Part shown: in pieces, positions 40,348 through 52,415 of the stretch
Numbering within the stretch: the stretch's first letter is position 1
How the letters are laid out: each line of letters opens with the position of its first letter
NCBI GenBank assembly: GCA_038087015.1
Contig: JASBNA010000001.1
Location: forward strand, 2,604,001-2,668,000
Direction of reading: 5' to 3'
DNA from: Cerrena zonata
Lineage: Eukaryota > Basidiomycota > Agaricomycetes > Polyporales > Cerrenaceae
Length of the DNA: 64,000 nt
The notes under the pieces: model-generated
Databases searched by the model: none
The model's input: only the letters and a program-made list of their open reading frames with translations
Told to the model about the DNA's origin: nothing
Translations under genes and position numbers: made by a program

Positions 40348-43017
40348 TTTACAATAAACATGCACAATGTTGCTACAGTGTATTGCAAATTCCCACACAA
40401 GTTGTGTGGAGTGTTTTGCAAATCCATCTGTAGATGTTTTGTAAATCAATGGGGTGACAGGTAAGGTATGAACTGGTGTACGAACTAGCTATAGGGTATC
40501 TCAATATAGCAATACCAGCTTATTTAAGGTACTAAAAATGGTAATTGGGTAAATTCTGTTAGAATAGTGGATGTTTATGTCAGCACCTCCTATTGCCTAT
40601 TTGGGAAAGTGGTTTGGGATAGGGTGGGGGATGGTGAAGGGCCCTTTACCAAGCATTAGAGCATGTACCAGGGGGTAAAAGAGCTGTAGTCTCACACTGA
40701 ATCCATATCTGAAACCCCCATGTCATTTGGTAAAGAACTGGGAGAGCTATGATAGAAATAGTGGGTATAAATCAATAAAATAGGTGATTTAATTGGAATT
40801 GAGTAGGAAAGAGCAGTTCAAATATTAAGCGGAGCTGGTATGCTCCTCTACTATGTTGGGAAAGGGTGTGTACAGGATTCCAGATCGATTGGATAAGAAT
40901 TGCATGTTCCATAATAGGATATGCCCCAGAAAAGCGAAAATGAGGGGTTTCCCAGGGTATTCTGTAGAGAAGCAGCCATTCCATTGACTATCAATGATAA
41001 TAGGTTCAAGATATAGTATGAGGAAGCTCATATTTCAGTTTTCTAGGCATAAGCACAAGGTATGGATATGTTATGGTCGAAATATTCTATTTAGGTACCA
41101 GGAGGAGAACATCTATTGTATCTTCTATTATAATGGATGAAATATTCTGCCCTGCTAATACTATACTTGTAATATACCACCTCAGATGATACCCAGCACC
41201 GCTTTGTGATAGAGTCAATATTGAGTGATAGAGGGAGGGGGAGGAGGTAGGAGATGGGTCAGTAATAGGACGTGTTAGAGCATGTTTTTACGTATCAGGA
41301 TTGCTGCTAGACGTGTTAAATATATAGCTGGGCATGTGTACCAGATGGCTTGATTATTGTATGTGAAATGGTAAGCGAGGAGCGAGGATATCCTGGGGGA
41401 GGAGGTGTGGGAGCACATATTTATATCTCACCAACTCCTACACTAAATGGGCTGTGCTTCTAAATATATAGGACAATAGTATATAGCACATTATATATAA
41501 GTGTACAAGATACCAAGTGTCCTGCTACCCCTCCAAATCACCCTCCAAGATAACCCTAAGGTTGACTTCATACCCAAAGATACCCCCCTACAGGCATATA
41601 CACTTACATTGGCAAGGTATGGAGGGTACCTGTATGGCGTTTTTGAGTATCCCCTACAATCCTATCCAACTGCTCTGGCAATAGAAGGTAGTTTATTTTT
41701 CACCCTAATGCACACTACTGAATCTCAGTTTCACTCATTTCTCTAAGTACTCCTTTCCCCATACCATAGGTTATGACCAGAATACCTCCATGGTGGCTGG
41801 GGAATCTTATGAGGGCTACTTTCCCCCACCCATACTATTTTTCCTTATGTTATTTGGCTCAGTGGTTAGCCCTGTAGGTCCCCAAAGAGGTATTTTTCGG
41901 AATATTTCTGAGTCAGGAGGAGTGGGAGGATGGTTCGCATTTTAGGGGGTCATATCTGGGTCGATCACGGAACCAAGGGAGTAAGTTGGAGTACAAGTTG
42001 GAGTACTCATGGAGGCCAATAAGCACAAAAAGACCGCTTATTAAAAGGAGAAGCACAGCTCTAGCTATGATAGCCAGAAAAATAGCTTTTTTTGCCCACC
42101 TTCTTAGGGTATAGTATTTATAGAGGTCCAACCACTGGGATTGAGAACCTGCTACTCTGAATAAGTCTTGAGAGGTGTTATATCTATATTCATACAACTC
42201 ACATTACCTCTAGGAGTGTCCCTTGCAAAGCTATTTGAGTATATGCATGGGAAATACCCTATTTTTCGCATTTTTGACCCTGTGACTAGAATACTATTGT
42301 GTAAAATGGTTCCCTTGGCCTGTGGATTGAAATATGAGCTTCCTCATACTATATCTTGAACCTATTATCATTGATAGTCAATGGAATGGCTGCTTCTCTA
42401 CAGAATACCCTGGGAAACCCCTCATTTTCGCTTTTCTGGGGCATATCCTATTATGGAACATGCAATTCTTATCCAATCGATCTGGAATCCTGTACACACC
42501 CTTTCCCAACATAGTAGAGGAGCATACCAGCTCCGCTTAATATTTGAACTGCTCTTTCCTACTCAATTCCAATTAAATCACCTATTTTATTGATTTATAC
42601 CCACTATTTCTATCATAGCTCTCCCAGTTCTTTACCAAATGACATGGGGGTTTCAGATATGGATTCAGCGTGAGACTACAGTTCTTTTACCCCCTGGTAC
42701 ATGCTCTAATGCTTGGTAAAGGGCCCTTCACCATCCCCCACCCTATCCCAAACCACTTTCCCAAATAGGCAATAGGGGGTGCTGACATAAATATCCACTA
42801 TTCTAACAGAATTTACCCAATTACCATTTTTAGTACCTTAAATAAGCTGGTATTGCTATATTGAGATATCCTATAGCTAGTTCGTACACCAGTTCATACC
42901 TTACCTGTCACCCCATTGATTTACAAAACATCTACAGATGGATTTGCAAAACACTCCACACAACTTGTGTGGGAATTTGCAATACACTGTAGCAATATTG
43001 TGCATATTTATTGTAAA
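40348..43017. mobile_element. 2.67-kb element with ~690-bp terminal inverted repeats, flanked by TA
   Basis: Left repeat 40,348-41,037 and right repeat about 42,328-43,017 are nearly identical inverted copies (two open stretches of 70 and 68 codons are identical between them). The outer ends are TTTACAATAAACATGC and its complement, each bordered by TA, compatible with a Tc1/mariner-like 2-bp duplication. The 1.29-kb middle holds GC-poor sequence with two modest frames (41,501-41,746 plus; 42,197-41,913 minus, the latter with one hydrophobic segment) and no recognisable transposase. It is probably a non-autonomous or fold-back element. Confidence 0.75.
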
Positions 43018-43125
43018 TAAACTACAGCAAAGGCTGCCTCTTCAGATGACCTAAGTTACCCAGACATCCTCCTCCTTTTCTACAATAATCCTCCTCCTTT
43101 TCTACAATAACCATTACCTCCATGC

Positions 43126-45458
43126 TCAATATGTCAAAAACTATTGAACTCAAAATCAAGTTCACCAGCAAACCCGAAAGGGTCAAGGAAATCCTCTAGC
43201 ACTGCATGATGAAGTTCTTTTTAGAAGATACAATCTGGAACACACATAAAAAGAAAGTATTTTACCTATTCTTGTGCTGTAAATGAGAACCACTGGACCA
43301 TGGGCTGTAGAATATATGGGTATAATTGTGGCCAGATTAGCTCTAGGAGGAATGACCAAGGACATTGCCTTCAATTGGGACACATTGTCAAAAATATTCC
43401 AAGAAAACTTCCTCCCCATTTCCCAAGTCACCACTGCCCTCAATTGAATGCAAGAACTGCGCCAAACATTCACAGCGGCTGACTATATTGCAAAGTTTAG
43501 ATATGTCTGGGATATCAGATGTCCTAGTTGTCAAAGATCATTTCCTCAACAGACTAAATGGAGCATTGAAGCAGAAGGTCCTTAATATCAACTCCACCAA
43601 TCTAGACACCTTCGACAAACTCTATGCCGCCACACAGAGGCTAGATGAAGACTGGAGAGCCCATTCTGAGCTATCCAACAGTGGAGGGGGTTTCAATCTA
43701 GGAAGGAAGAAGATGTTCTTCAAAACGGGTCAGACAACTCAATGACCAAGAGAAGGCAACCATGATAAAGGAAGGAAGATGTTTCAGGTGTAGGAAAGTA
43801 GGACATTTAGCAAAGGATTGTCCAGATAAGGGACAGAAGGGGTCGTCTGCAAATCAGATTTGCACTATCTTGAATGGACTGGATGATGCGGAGAAGAAAG
43901 AGACATTAGAGGCTTTGGAAAACTAGGGTTTTTGAAATGGCAAACTGTATCAATATCAGTCTCACTTGGAATCACGATCTCGCATATACTAGTAGCAGAT
44001 ACAAACAGACAATGTATGAAAATCCCATTATCTATTACTCAGCGAGGGAAAACTGTTGAACCCAAAGCTCTAATTGATAGTGGAGCAGGAGGTGTCTTCA
44101 TCAACATCAACTTCGTAAAGAAACAGAACCTTCAGACAACCGAACTCTTGACCAAAATCCCAGTCTATAATGTAGATGGCACTCCAAATCATCGAGGAAA
44201 GATCACACATTGTGTTTGGGCCATGATGCAAATAGGAAACATCAAGCAACCTATCAAGTCCTTAATCACATCACTTGGAGACCAGGATATCATCCTTGGA
44301 TTCTCCTGGCTCAAACAGTATAACCCTACAATCAACTGGGACACTAGAGAAGTTAAATTTTCGAACACAAGGCTGTATACATTCACCAAATGTCTACGAA
44401 GTATCTTCCACATGATAGCACAGATGATACCAGAAGCAAATTGAAAAATCATGATCAATGAAGTTGAGGACAAAGATGACAACCCACCTATGGAAACCAA
44501 AGAAAAAAATCTGGATATATCAATCGAAGAACAAATAAGCAGATTAGAAACCAATGAACTGCTTATATCCTATATCAAGGGCGAAGATACATGTCACATC
44601 TGGATGAAAGAAGAAGAACCACTTACCGAAGAATTTGACCTCATCGAATCCAAAGTCTATGGACCAAAGATTGGACGAATCACGAAACCCTTGCACAGTG
44701 CGCAATATACTTTCGGGTGTGACACATAGATCCGCTGAAAAGTTAACCCAGCCATGTTGATAGTGCAGAAAGCCATGTTGATAGTGCAGAAAGCCATATT
44801 GATAGTGCAGAAAGCCAACAAGGAAGAACCACCAAAACCGCTCACCGAACTCATTCCGAAGGAATACCACAGCTACCTTGACATCTTTGAGAAAAAGAAA
44901 GCCGAACGATTCCCTGAACCAAGACCCTATGGTCATGCCATCAATTTAAAACCTGATTCTCAGCCTAAGGACTTTAAATTGTCCTTTCTATCATAACTGG
45001 AACAAGCAAAACTGGATGAATTTCTAGATGAAAATTTTAAGAAGGGTTACATCAGAGAGTCAGATTCTCCAATGGCTAGCCCATTTTTCTTCATAGCCAA
45101 AAAGAATGGATTGCTTCGACCCTGTCAGGACTACCAATACGTAAATGAAGGCACAATTCCAGATAAATACTCTATCCCTCTTGTCACTGATCTCCTTGAA
45201 AAACTCAGACATACCAACATCTTCACAAAGTTAGATCTCAGAAATGGATATAACAATGTATGCATAAGGGAAGGGGATCAATGGAAAGCAGCCTTTAAGA
45301 TGAATCGCAGGTTATTTGAGCCAACTGTAATATTCTTCAGATTATGTAATTCTCCAGCAATCTTCCAATGCATGATGGATAGCATTTTCAGAGATATGAT
45401 CGATGAAGGATGGCTCATTATCTACATGGACAACATGCTCATATTCTCCAAGGACTAG
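43126..45458 (+). pseudogene. Ty3/Gypsy element, 5' half: Gag, protease and start of reverse transcriptase
   Basis: Gag begins near MSKTIELKIKFTS (43,132) and is frame-broken. A zinc knuckle CFRCRKVGHLAKDC is at about 43,775-43,815. Protease ALIDSGAGGVFIN lies at about 44,070-44,108. The reverse transcriptase starts near 44,825 (LIPKEYHSYLDIFEKKKAERF), continues [17 protein letters not shown] and [15 protein letters not shown], and reaches the catalytic box, which reads YMDN instead of YMDD (about 45,425), before breaking off at FSKD (45,455). Stops at 43,199, 43,924, 44,442, 44,727 and 44,994 show decay. The missing continuation is found inverted at 48,650. Confidence 0.8.
44753..44817 (+). 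repeat. In-frame 21-bp tandem repeat inside gypsy pol
   Basis: Three copies of ATGTTGATAGTGCAGAAAGCC (the third with an A-for-G-type change) give M-L-I-V-Q-K-A three times. It lies in the linker between protease and reverse transcriptase, where extra length may be tolerated. Confidence 0.8.
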
Positions 45459-45737
45459 TGGTGGGGATGATTTTGTGCCAAAAGAGGAAAGGGGCAGTTT
45501 GAAGGATTCTGAAGAAGTGATAGATGATTGAGAGGATAAAGAGGATGATGGTGTTTATGTTGGGAGGAGTAAAGTCATGGGTGACTAGTTATGAAGGGTT
45601 TTCTACAGAATGAGGAACTATATCTGGGGTTTTATATGTTTTCTACTAAAAAGTGAGTCATGGGAAAGGGAAGGTACAGAATTCATTCAGGAAATAGGAA
45701 GAATGTTTGAAATAGTTCTATGCGACTATCAAAGCAC

Positions 45738-46319
45738 CTAGTTACGTTCATCATCAGCCTCTACAATAGATTCGAGGGTGGTAGACTGGGAAGCAGATAT
45801 GATGATTGTAGGAGCAAACAGGTGTTTGTTGGCATAATGGGTTCGGTTCTGAACCAACACGGGTGATTGTGGTGCTGGTGTGTCAGTGGTGTACCCTGGC
45901 AGGGTAGTGGAGGCAGTGTTGGTTGGGCTTGGCTCACTAGGATTTGTAACTGACAATGCAGGTTCAGCGACAATGTGGTAGCGATTGTGGTCTAGGATGA
46001 ACACGGTGTTTGCGTCAAGATGGACGGGTCAAGCAGGATTGGGGAAGAATTTGGTTGGGTTGGTTCCCATGAAGGTTTTGATAATTCAGCGATCATTGAG
46101 GAACATGTAGAGCATGACCTCAAAGTTGATAATGGAGTCATGGTAGTAACGGGTGATCTCTTCAGCATCTTTGGCAAGACTGTGAAGTTGGTCATTGATA
46201 TTCTGGAGGTCCTGACAAATGTTACGGGCCTCGACTTGCCAGAGGTCGGCAGCTTCTTGGGAGTAGAGGAGGTTCTGGAGAGCAGTGTGAGCAGCAGCGG
46301 GAAGAGTACGGTTAGCCAT
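45738..46319 (-). pseudogene. Third open reading frame downstream of gypsy pol
   Basis: About 33 bp after the pol stop a new ATG at 46,319 opens MANRTLPAAAHTALQNLLYS. The sequence runs on through a helix-rich, coiled-coil-like part (QDLQNINDQLHSLAKDAEE) and, after a stop near 46,029, continues in frame (VFILDHNRYHIVAEPALS) to a Thr/Ser/Pro-rich tail ending at 45,738. Total about 190 codons. I recognise no envelope, capsid or protease motif. Its place between pol and the 3' LTR suggests an element-encoded accessory protein. Confidence 0.45.
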
Positions 46320-46352
46320 TGGTAGTGACGGTTGTTTCGAATTGATGAGGGT

Positions 46353-48594
46353 TTAAGCAAGTCTGTGTCTCTTCCTATATGTGTTCAGAATATCCTGGGC
46401 GTGGAGATTTCTCTTAGGTTCATATGTGTTTTCTGCATGTGGGTATCCTTTCCATTTGATGAGATACTGCAGATGGCCCCTCATCATTCTGTATCCCAGG
46501 ATGGCTTCTACTTCATATTCTTTTTCACTGTCAATGATGTCAGGTGGTGGATTGGTGAAGTTAGGACCATGAGCTTCTGTTTCTCGATATGGTGTTAGAA
46601 TGGAGGCATGAAATACATTGTGGATCTTCCATTTCTTTGGTAACTTTAGCCGATAGGTCAGTGGTCCCAGAACTTTGGTGATTTCGAAGGGTCCTTCTCT
46701 GAGGGGTTTTAGCTTGTGGTTTTCATACTCCAAGTTCAAGTTCTTTCCTTCTAGCCACACCTTTTCTCCTTTTCTGAATAGTTTGAAGTTCTTTCCAAAT
46801 CTTCCTGCCATCTTTCTTTGAGCTAGTTCATGTGCAGCGTGTGCTTCATCCCAGATTCATTGTAAGCTTTGTAACTGATCCTGTGCAGCAGGCACATTAG
46901 TTCTTGGGTAAACAGTGGGAATTGCTCTTGGATTGTATCTCATCATGATGTAGAATGGAGACATGCCTCATGCTTCATGGGTTCTTTGGTTATGTACAAA
47001 CTTGGCATCGCTTAGTGCTTCTAGCCAGTTCTCAGAGTTATCTGCACAGAACATTTGGAGATAGGCTTCCATTTCCTGGTTCATGCATTCGGTTTCTCCA
47101 TCGGTCTGTGGGTGATAGGCTGTGCTTATTTTCGACTTGACACCTGTGATTCTGAGAAGTTCTTGGAAGACTTTGGATGCAAATTGTGGGCCTCAATCCA
47201 ATATGGTGGACTCAGGGAGGCCAAATCTTCAGTATACATTCTGATAAATGAGTTTCACCATTACCATGTGATCAGTGTCCTTAGTCCCAGGCATCAAAAT
47301 AGCTCCCTTTGAAAGGCCATGGTCTACCATGACCAGGGCAGCATTAAAACCATTGACTTCCAGTAGTCTAGTAACCCAATCCATAGAAATGTCAGCAAAT
47401 GGCTGTTGTGACTTCGTGGGAATAGGCATCAATGATGGTGCAGTCAGGTGTGTGTTGACCTTGTTCTGCTGACAGACTGTGCATCCTGTGACATAGTTGG
47501 TAATGAATGTGTGCAATCCAGGCCACCAATAGTCTCGGGTGACCAATTCCTTTATCTTTAGGATTCCTGGGTGACGCATCACTGGTAGGTCATGATGGTC
47601 ATGGACAATTCTTCGCCTTAGTTTCTCATCTGCTGGGATGTAAACCTTTCCCTTGTAAAGAACTAATCCTTCATCTGTCTTCCAGTCAGCTAGGTCCAAC
47701 TTGAGATCCGAGGGTCCCTCGTTCTTTAGTGCTTCGATTGCTTCCTTGACTAGTAGGTCTATCTCATTTGACTTGGTGATTTCCTGCCTCAACTCGGTGT
47801 CTATTATACATAAGAATAAATGATCCGGTAACATGACTGTTAGGGTGTCATCTCCAGACTTGTCATCAAAGATGGGGTTTCATGAGAGTGTGTCAGAGAT
47901 GACCATTTGGCTTCCAGGTACATGTTGGATTGCACAGTTGTATTCTTTGATCAGTCCATGCCACCTGGCTTGCCGTGGGTTGAGTTGCTAGGGTGCTCGG
48001 AAGTACGTGAGATTCTTGTGATCAGTGCAAATGATGAACTTGTGTGGCAATCCCCACAATAGGTGTCTCCAGTGTTTTAAGCCCATTATGATTCCAAGCA
48101 TTTCCCGATCATAGATCTCATAGTTGCATTCCACAGCAGATAAGCTCTTCGATAGGAATCCACATGGGTGCCAGTCACCATTTACATCTTTCTGCCTCAG
48201 GACATCTCCTAGTGCAAACTTGCTTGCATCGGTTTCTAGGACAAATAGTTTGGTGGGGTCTGGCATGTGAAGTACAGGTGTCAATGTGAATTTAGCCTTT
48301 AGTGCATCAAACACAATTTGGCATGCTTCATTCCATTCCCAAGGATGGTCTTTACTGGTGAGGTCATGAAGGGGTCTGGCTAGTTCCGCATATTGTCAAA
48401 TGAATTTTTGGTAGAAGTTGCCGAAGCCCAGGAATGATCTGACTTGTTTGACGTTCTCCAGGGCTGGCCATGACCTGATGCCTTCTAGTTTGACTGGGTC
48501 CATGTGTAGTTCTCCTGGTTTTAGGATAAGACCCAGAAATTTCACTTCTTTGGCATTGAAAATATATTTTTTTTAGCTTTGAGAAACAGATCAT
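46353..48594 (-). pseudogene. Gypsy pol 3' part: RNase H, integrase, chromodomain
   Basis: Open blocks: 48,590-48,364 (frame-shifted end of reverse transcriptase, with [16 protein letters not shown] in one frame), 48,314-47,988 (RNase H with D-A-S and D-R-E-M motifs), 47,834-47,229 (linker plus integrase zinc finger and start of the core, DISMDWVTRLL) and 46,811-46,353 (integrase C-terminal region, VWLEGKNLNLEYENHKL, IHNVFHASILTPYRE, and a chromodomain YEVEAILGYRMMRGHLQYLI...KWKGYP). The conserved tryptophan-type position after the chromodomain reads YEPKRNL. The integrase between 47,229 and 46,811 is broken by stops. The chromodomain identifies a chromovirus, a group whose integrases often target heterochromatin. 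Confidence 0.78.
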
Positions 48595-49015
48595 GTCTCT
48601 TGAGTTGTTCTAATACTCATAGAACTTGTTGATGGTGAATGGTGTACTCATTATATCCACCACGTCATCCACACCTCCATCTTTCTTGAAATTGCTCGCG
48701 CCCTCCTATATGTCACTCTCACATTCACCACACAATACCTTTACTGACAAATTCAGACCATCTGAGAAGAATGTCTTCAGTGTGAGTGGGACGAAGCCCA
48801 GAACAACAATCAATACATTGGGTGGATAGTGGATAATGATGACCAAGCTGGACAAGGATGGGGTGATGAAGTAGGACAAGGTTAGGATAACGAAAATGAT
48901 GATTATGAACAAACGGTCACAGTCAAATACCTGATTGGACAATTGGACAAGGTGAAGGGAGAACTCTATGGACTTGATGAAATCTAGAGTAGATTTCAAT
49001 GTAGAAGAGAGCTAA

Positions 49016-49491
49016 TGTTACAATGAACATTACTTTTTCATTACCATATCTTATTCCTCTTCATCCTATCTGTACTATGACATCATTTCCTTCTAGACTC
49101 ACTATCTACCTACACCTTATGGACGCTTTAGCACTCACACGACATAGCACATGTTACACTCTCACCCTATTGTCCTCTGATGTGCCCCATGACTTCTTAT
49201 CCTGTACCATGACTCACTCATCAGTCCCATGACTCGTTCATCATATGCTGACTCACTCTTCTCCTTCCGCACAACTTATTCATCATACTCTGACTCATTT
49301 CTCATTCTCATATGACTCACATTATTTATCTGATTGGCTAGGAAGGGGGACCTCCTCTAACTATATATACCCTGTACTATTGTAGTTAGTTCCTTAACCT
49401 GACCTAGGCACATCTGCCCTAACTACAACCAGAACCTCAGACTTGAACTACTCAAACCCAGAACCAGAACGACTTAGGGCTTTACCCATAA
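49016..49491 (+). repeat. Candidate gypsy 3' LTR, 476 bp
   Basis: Begins TGTTACAATGAAC and ends TTTACCCATAACA (TGTTA/TAACA inverted ends). A purine run AGAAGAGAGC lies just upstream, suitable as a polypurine tract, and a TATATATA box is at about 49,361. No matching 5' LTR is present in front of Gag at 43.1 kb, where the 40,348-43,017 element ends. The flanks CTAA and ATTAT do not match, so it is not a simple solo LTR. Confidence 0.55.
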
Positions 49492-50690
49492 CAATTATCA
49501 ATCTTACCATATCTGTAGTTCTTGTATCTCTTTGATAAACCAACACCAGTATTGGATTTAGTTGTCTGCCCTCTCATCTTTATACCTTTACTCTAATACT
49601 ACTACTCTGACCTTTTGATCAGATAGAGGCCTTGCCCTTCACAGATAGATGCAGAGAAGCAAATTATTTTTTTTGGCTTACTTATATATTCACACTGCCT
49701 TACACTATTACTTATATTTTCTTGCTTATACAGTGATGTGATAGAGGTTCTGTGGTAGACAGAACTGGAGAAATATTCACAAGATACTTTTTTAGTTTAT
49801 ATTTTATTATATATATATGCTTAAATGAGATAGGCTAGTAAATATTGCATTTGTACTTTTTTAAACTTTAGTATACTGCAAGATATCAGAATTGTATAAT
49901 GAGTCACTGCTTTAACTAATGCAAGATAGTCCTAAGCTAATAACATATAATGCAAAATAGTTTCTTTTAATTGAAATATCTATATATCTCTGATTTAGCT
50001 ATAATGTGAGAGTATATATATTACAAGAGAGAGACCCTGTAGGGTCTCCTTTTTCCATTCACAATAGGATATCAGACATCCCCTCATATCTATTAGCAAT
50101 AGGGTTTTAAATTGAATAGGCTAATATATACCTATCTACTATCAGAAATGAGCAGGAATAAGAGGCAAAGGGAAAAAGAGATAAAGGACAAAAGAAAAGA
50201 ATTACCAATCTAATCTAATCATACACATAAGGATTCCAACATTATATATAATGGGCAACATTCATACTGGGTTCAAACTCTGAAGGTGTAAAGCTGAATT
50301 CTTTATTTGGGTAAAAAAACAGTGTAATTATTGTAGTCTTATTAAGTACACAGATTTTATTAGTTCAATCACCAATTGAATAGGGGTTAGATATCTGACA
50401 AAAGTGTTCAAAATGGAATTCCAATATTTAGTGCTTTTCAACTATATATACATATAATTCCACTCTATATCACAAATTATTACACATATTTTCTGAACAT
50501 TTTTTCCTATTTCCAAAAAGACATATCAAGCATGAAAGAATTTATATATGCTGTTGCTAGAATGTTAAAACAAGAAGGAGCATGTCACAACATGTTAATT
50601 AAGGACAGACTAGTAAGCACCCAACCTAATTATCTCTATTGTTTGTTGACATAATCCCCTTCTGGCTTGGTAGCTTATGTCTCAATTTAC
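49492..50690. other. AT-rich intergenic DNA, nothing recognised
   Basis: About 1.2 kb with TA-rich runs near 49,800-50,000 and no convincing gene, splice pattern or element end. Confidence 0.4.
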
Positions 50691-51836
50691 TTTGTCTATT
50701 ATGCAGTGAGATAAAAATAAAAAAAGACAGACTAAGGAACAAGAGTTAGCCCTTCAAAAGGCTTATCAATTCTATGTTTCTCCAAATTTCAAGTTAGAGA
50801 ATATGGAATCTCTATCATATTTCAATGATAACACCAATCTGAGGATAGAACTGGAAAAGCTTATGAAACATATAGATGATATACAGCAGCTATGCCTTAC
50901 AGAGACCTTCAAAGTGGAATTAGCTCAAATCTGTTGCACATGTTCTGCACCAAATCCAGATATTATATATTGAAGATATCACTGACATGTGACAAGCTTT
51001 TATTGCTATGCAGACATAAGTTGCTACATTAGAGGCATAGAATGAGAATCTTTTGAAGCAGATATGGAAACTTTATATGAAGGTAGTGTGAGCTTCAAAA
51101 TAGAAAGAGGCAGCAATATAAAAAGCTGTTGAGAGGGAGCAAGAGCAAGGGCATATGTTTGTGATAAAAAAAAGAGAGATAGTGACAGTAAATACACATA
51201 ATATAGTACAGGACCTAGCAAAGCTCTATATTAAGCCTCACAATGTTAATGAGATTATTGAAACAGTCTTATATCATGTGAGAATAAGCATGAGTCACCA
51301 GGTTAGCTTTTGAACAGCTAGTCAAATCTATCTTGAAGGTGGGGTTATTGCTAACATGAAAATTGCATCAGCAATGCAAGAGAGTACAAATGTGTGATCT
51401 ATAAACACATTAATATAGCGAATAATTTCTTATAAGCTTTTGGATCTAACACTCAAGAGCAATGCAACCACTCACTGAAAAAAACATATGATTCCTGTCA
51501 ATGTCCCTTTGGAGTGCCTCTGGCAGACTTTGGCCTCTGGTACTCCCATCAAATCCAAAAGCCAAAGGTTGAAAGGGCTATGGAGGGACACCAGAGGCCA
51601 CCAGAGGTGAGAGGAAAAATGTGTAGATTTACTGATGGACCAAGTTCAACAAAGAGGGGAGATGTGTTGCAGACATTGTTGCACAAGCACAAGGCAATGC
51701 AATTGTTCCAAGTCAACTTGAACCATCTTCTGACACACAGTCTGAAGTATCTTCTCAGGCTGTTGCAAGCATGCTGCTTTCATATGATCCCAGTGGTGGT
51801 TCTTCTGATGAAGACTCAGAAGGCTCAGATTGTTAA
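50690..51836 (+). pseudogene. Decayed transposon-associated gene, unknown family
   Basis: Stop-riddled but coding-like plus-strand sequence. Recognisable pieces are LAKLYIKPHNVNEIIETVLYH and SQIYLEGGVIANMKIASAM (51,215-51,390), CLWQTLASGTPIKSKSQRLK (51,517-51,580), and a C-terminal tail with AVASMLLSYDPSGGSSDEDS ending SEGSDC and TAA at 51,836. The middle pieces resemble, from memory, agaricomycete proteins in which a segment like EGGIAA precedes a DGT box, usually found in repeats. The DGT box itself is not preserved. An acidic Ser/Asp tail is common in nuclear proteins. Confidence 0.3.
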
Positions 51837-52415
51837 TTTTCATTGTTCAGACATCTCATCTGTGGACTTGAATAACCAATATTGTGACTCTTTCTACTAC
51901 AGCATGTAGTGTTTGTATCTTACTTTACTTTATTAGTTATTTGAATTTATTGATCTGCATTATCAAATCTCCCATGCTGCTTATGTGAGGTCACATTTCA
52001 CCTAGGGGGGATGCCACCCACCATTATATACAACCCTTAATATGCACTATCCTTAATGAGGCTTCATATTTTTTCAGGCCCTTAACATCATAGGGCACCC
52101 TTAATAAGCCCTTATGAATTAACACTGATTTATGCTGTCTAGAGCTATAAATCCCAGTCTGATACTATCTAAGTACTGTTTCTTTACCCTGTGATAGATT
52201 TTGTCTCTGTAGCATTAGCATTGCCTGGTAGTTTAGCACCTCCATTTTCTTAGATTTACCATCTAGTATCCACCCCCATTGTATCAACAAACATTGATGA
52301 CTTGCCCCTCAAAAAAAGAATTGACAAATACAGAACAAACCTCTTCCTAACCAGCAAGTATGCTACATGGTTGTAAAGCCCTTACTCCAGTGGTATCAAA
52401 TCTAGATAATACAAA
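51837..52415. other. Transition zone between repeats and gene-rich DNA
   Basis: No gene found. It contains a CTTAATAAG/CTTAATGAG-type direct repetition around 52,040-52,115 (three similar phrases ending in ...CCCTTAAT), perhaps a remnant of a repeat boundary. The 3' trailer of the WW-domain gene probably falls at its right end. Confidence 0.4.

Larger units (their letters stand above)
45459..48650 (-). mobile_element. Inverted 3' half of the same Ty3/Gypsy chromovirus
   Basis: Read on the minus strand from 48,650, the sequence picks up exactly where the plus-strand copy stops: EYTIHHQQVL.VLEQLKRH is the expected continuation after FSKD in gypsy reverse transcriptases. Then come RNase H (48,314-47,988: VLETDASKFALG ... 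DREMLGIIMGLKHWRHLL), integrase with an H2C2 finger (RHPGILKIKELV ... GCTVCQQNK), integrase core remnants and a chromodomain (46,460-46,390). GTGGTGG lies at the left junction and CCACCAC at the right, inverted with respect to each other. The simplest reading is one element in which this 3.2-kb piece was flipped. Confidence 0.75.

Noticed and set aside
40772..42593. Identical 70- and 68-codon frames on opposite strands
   Set aside because: They lie in the terminal inverted repeats of the 40,348-43,017 element, so identity reflects DNA repetition, not conserved coding.
46332..46598. Plus-strand frames opposite the gypsy chromodomain
   Set aside because: Antisense of recognised pol sequence.
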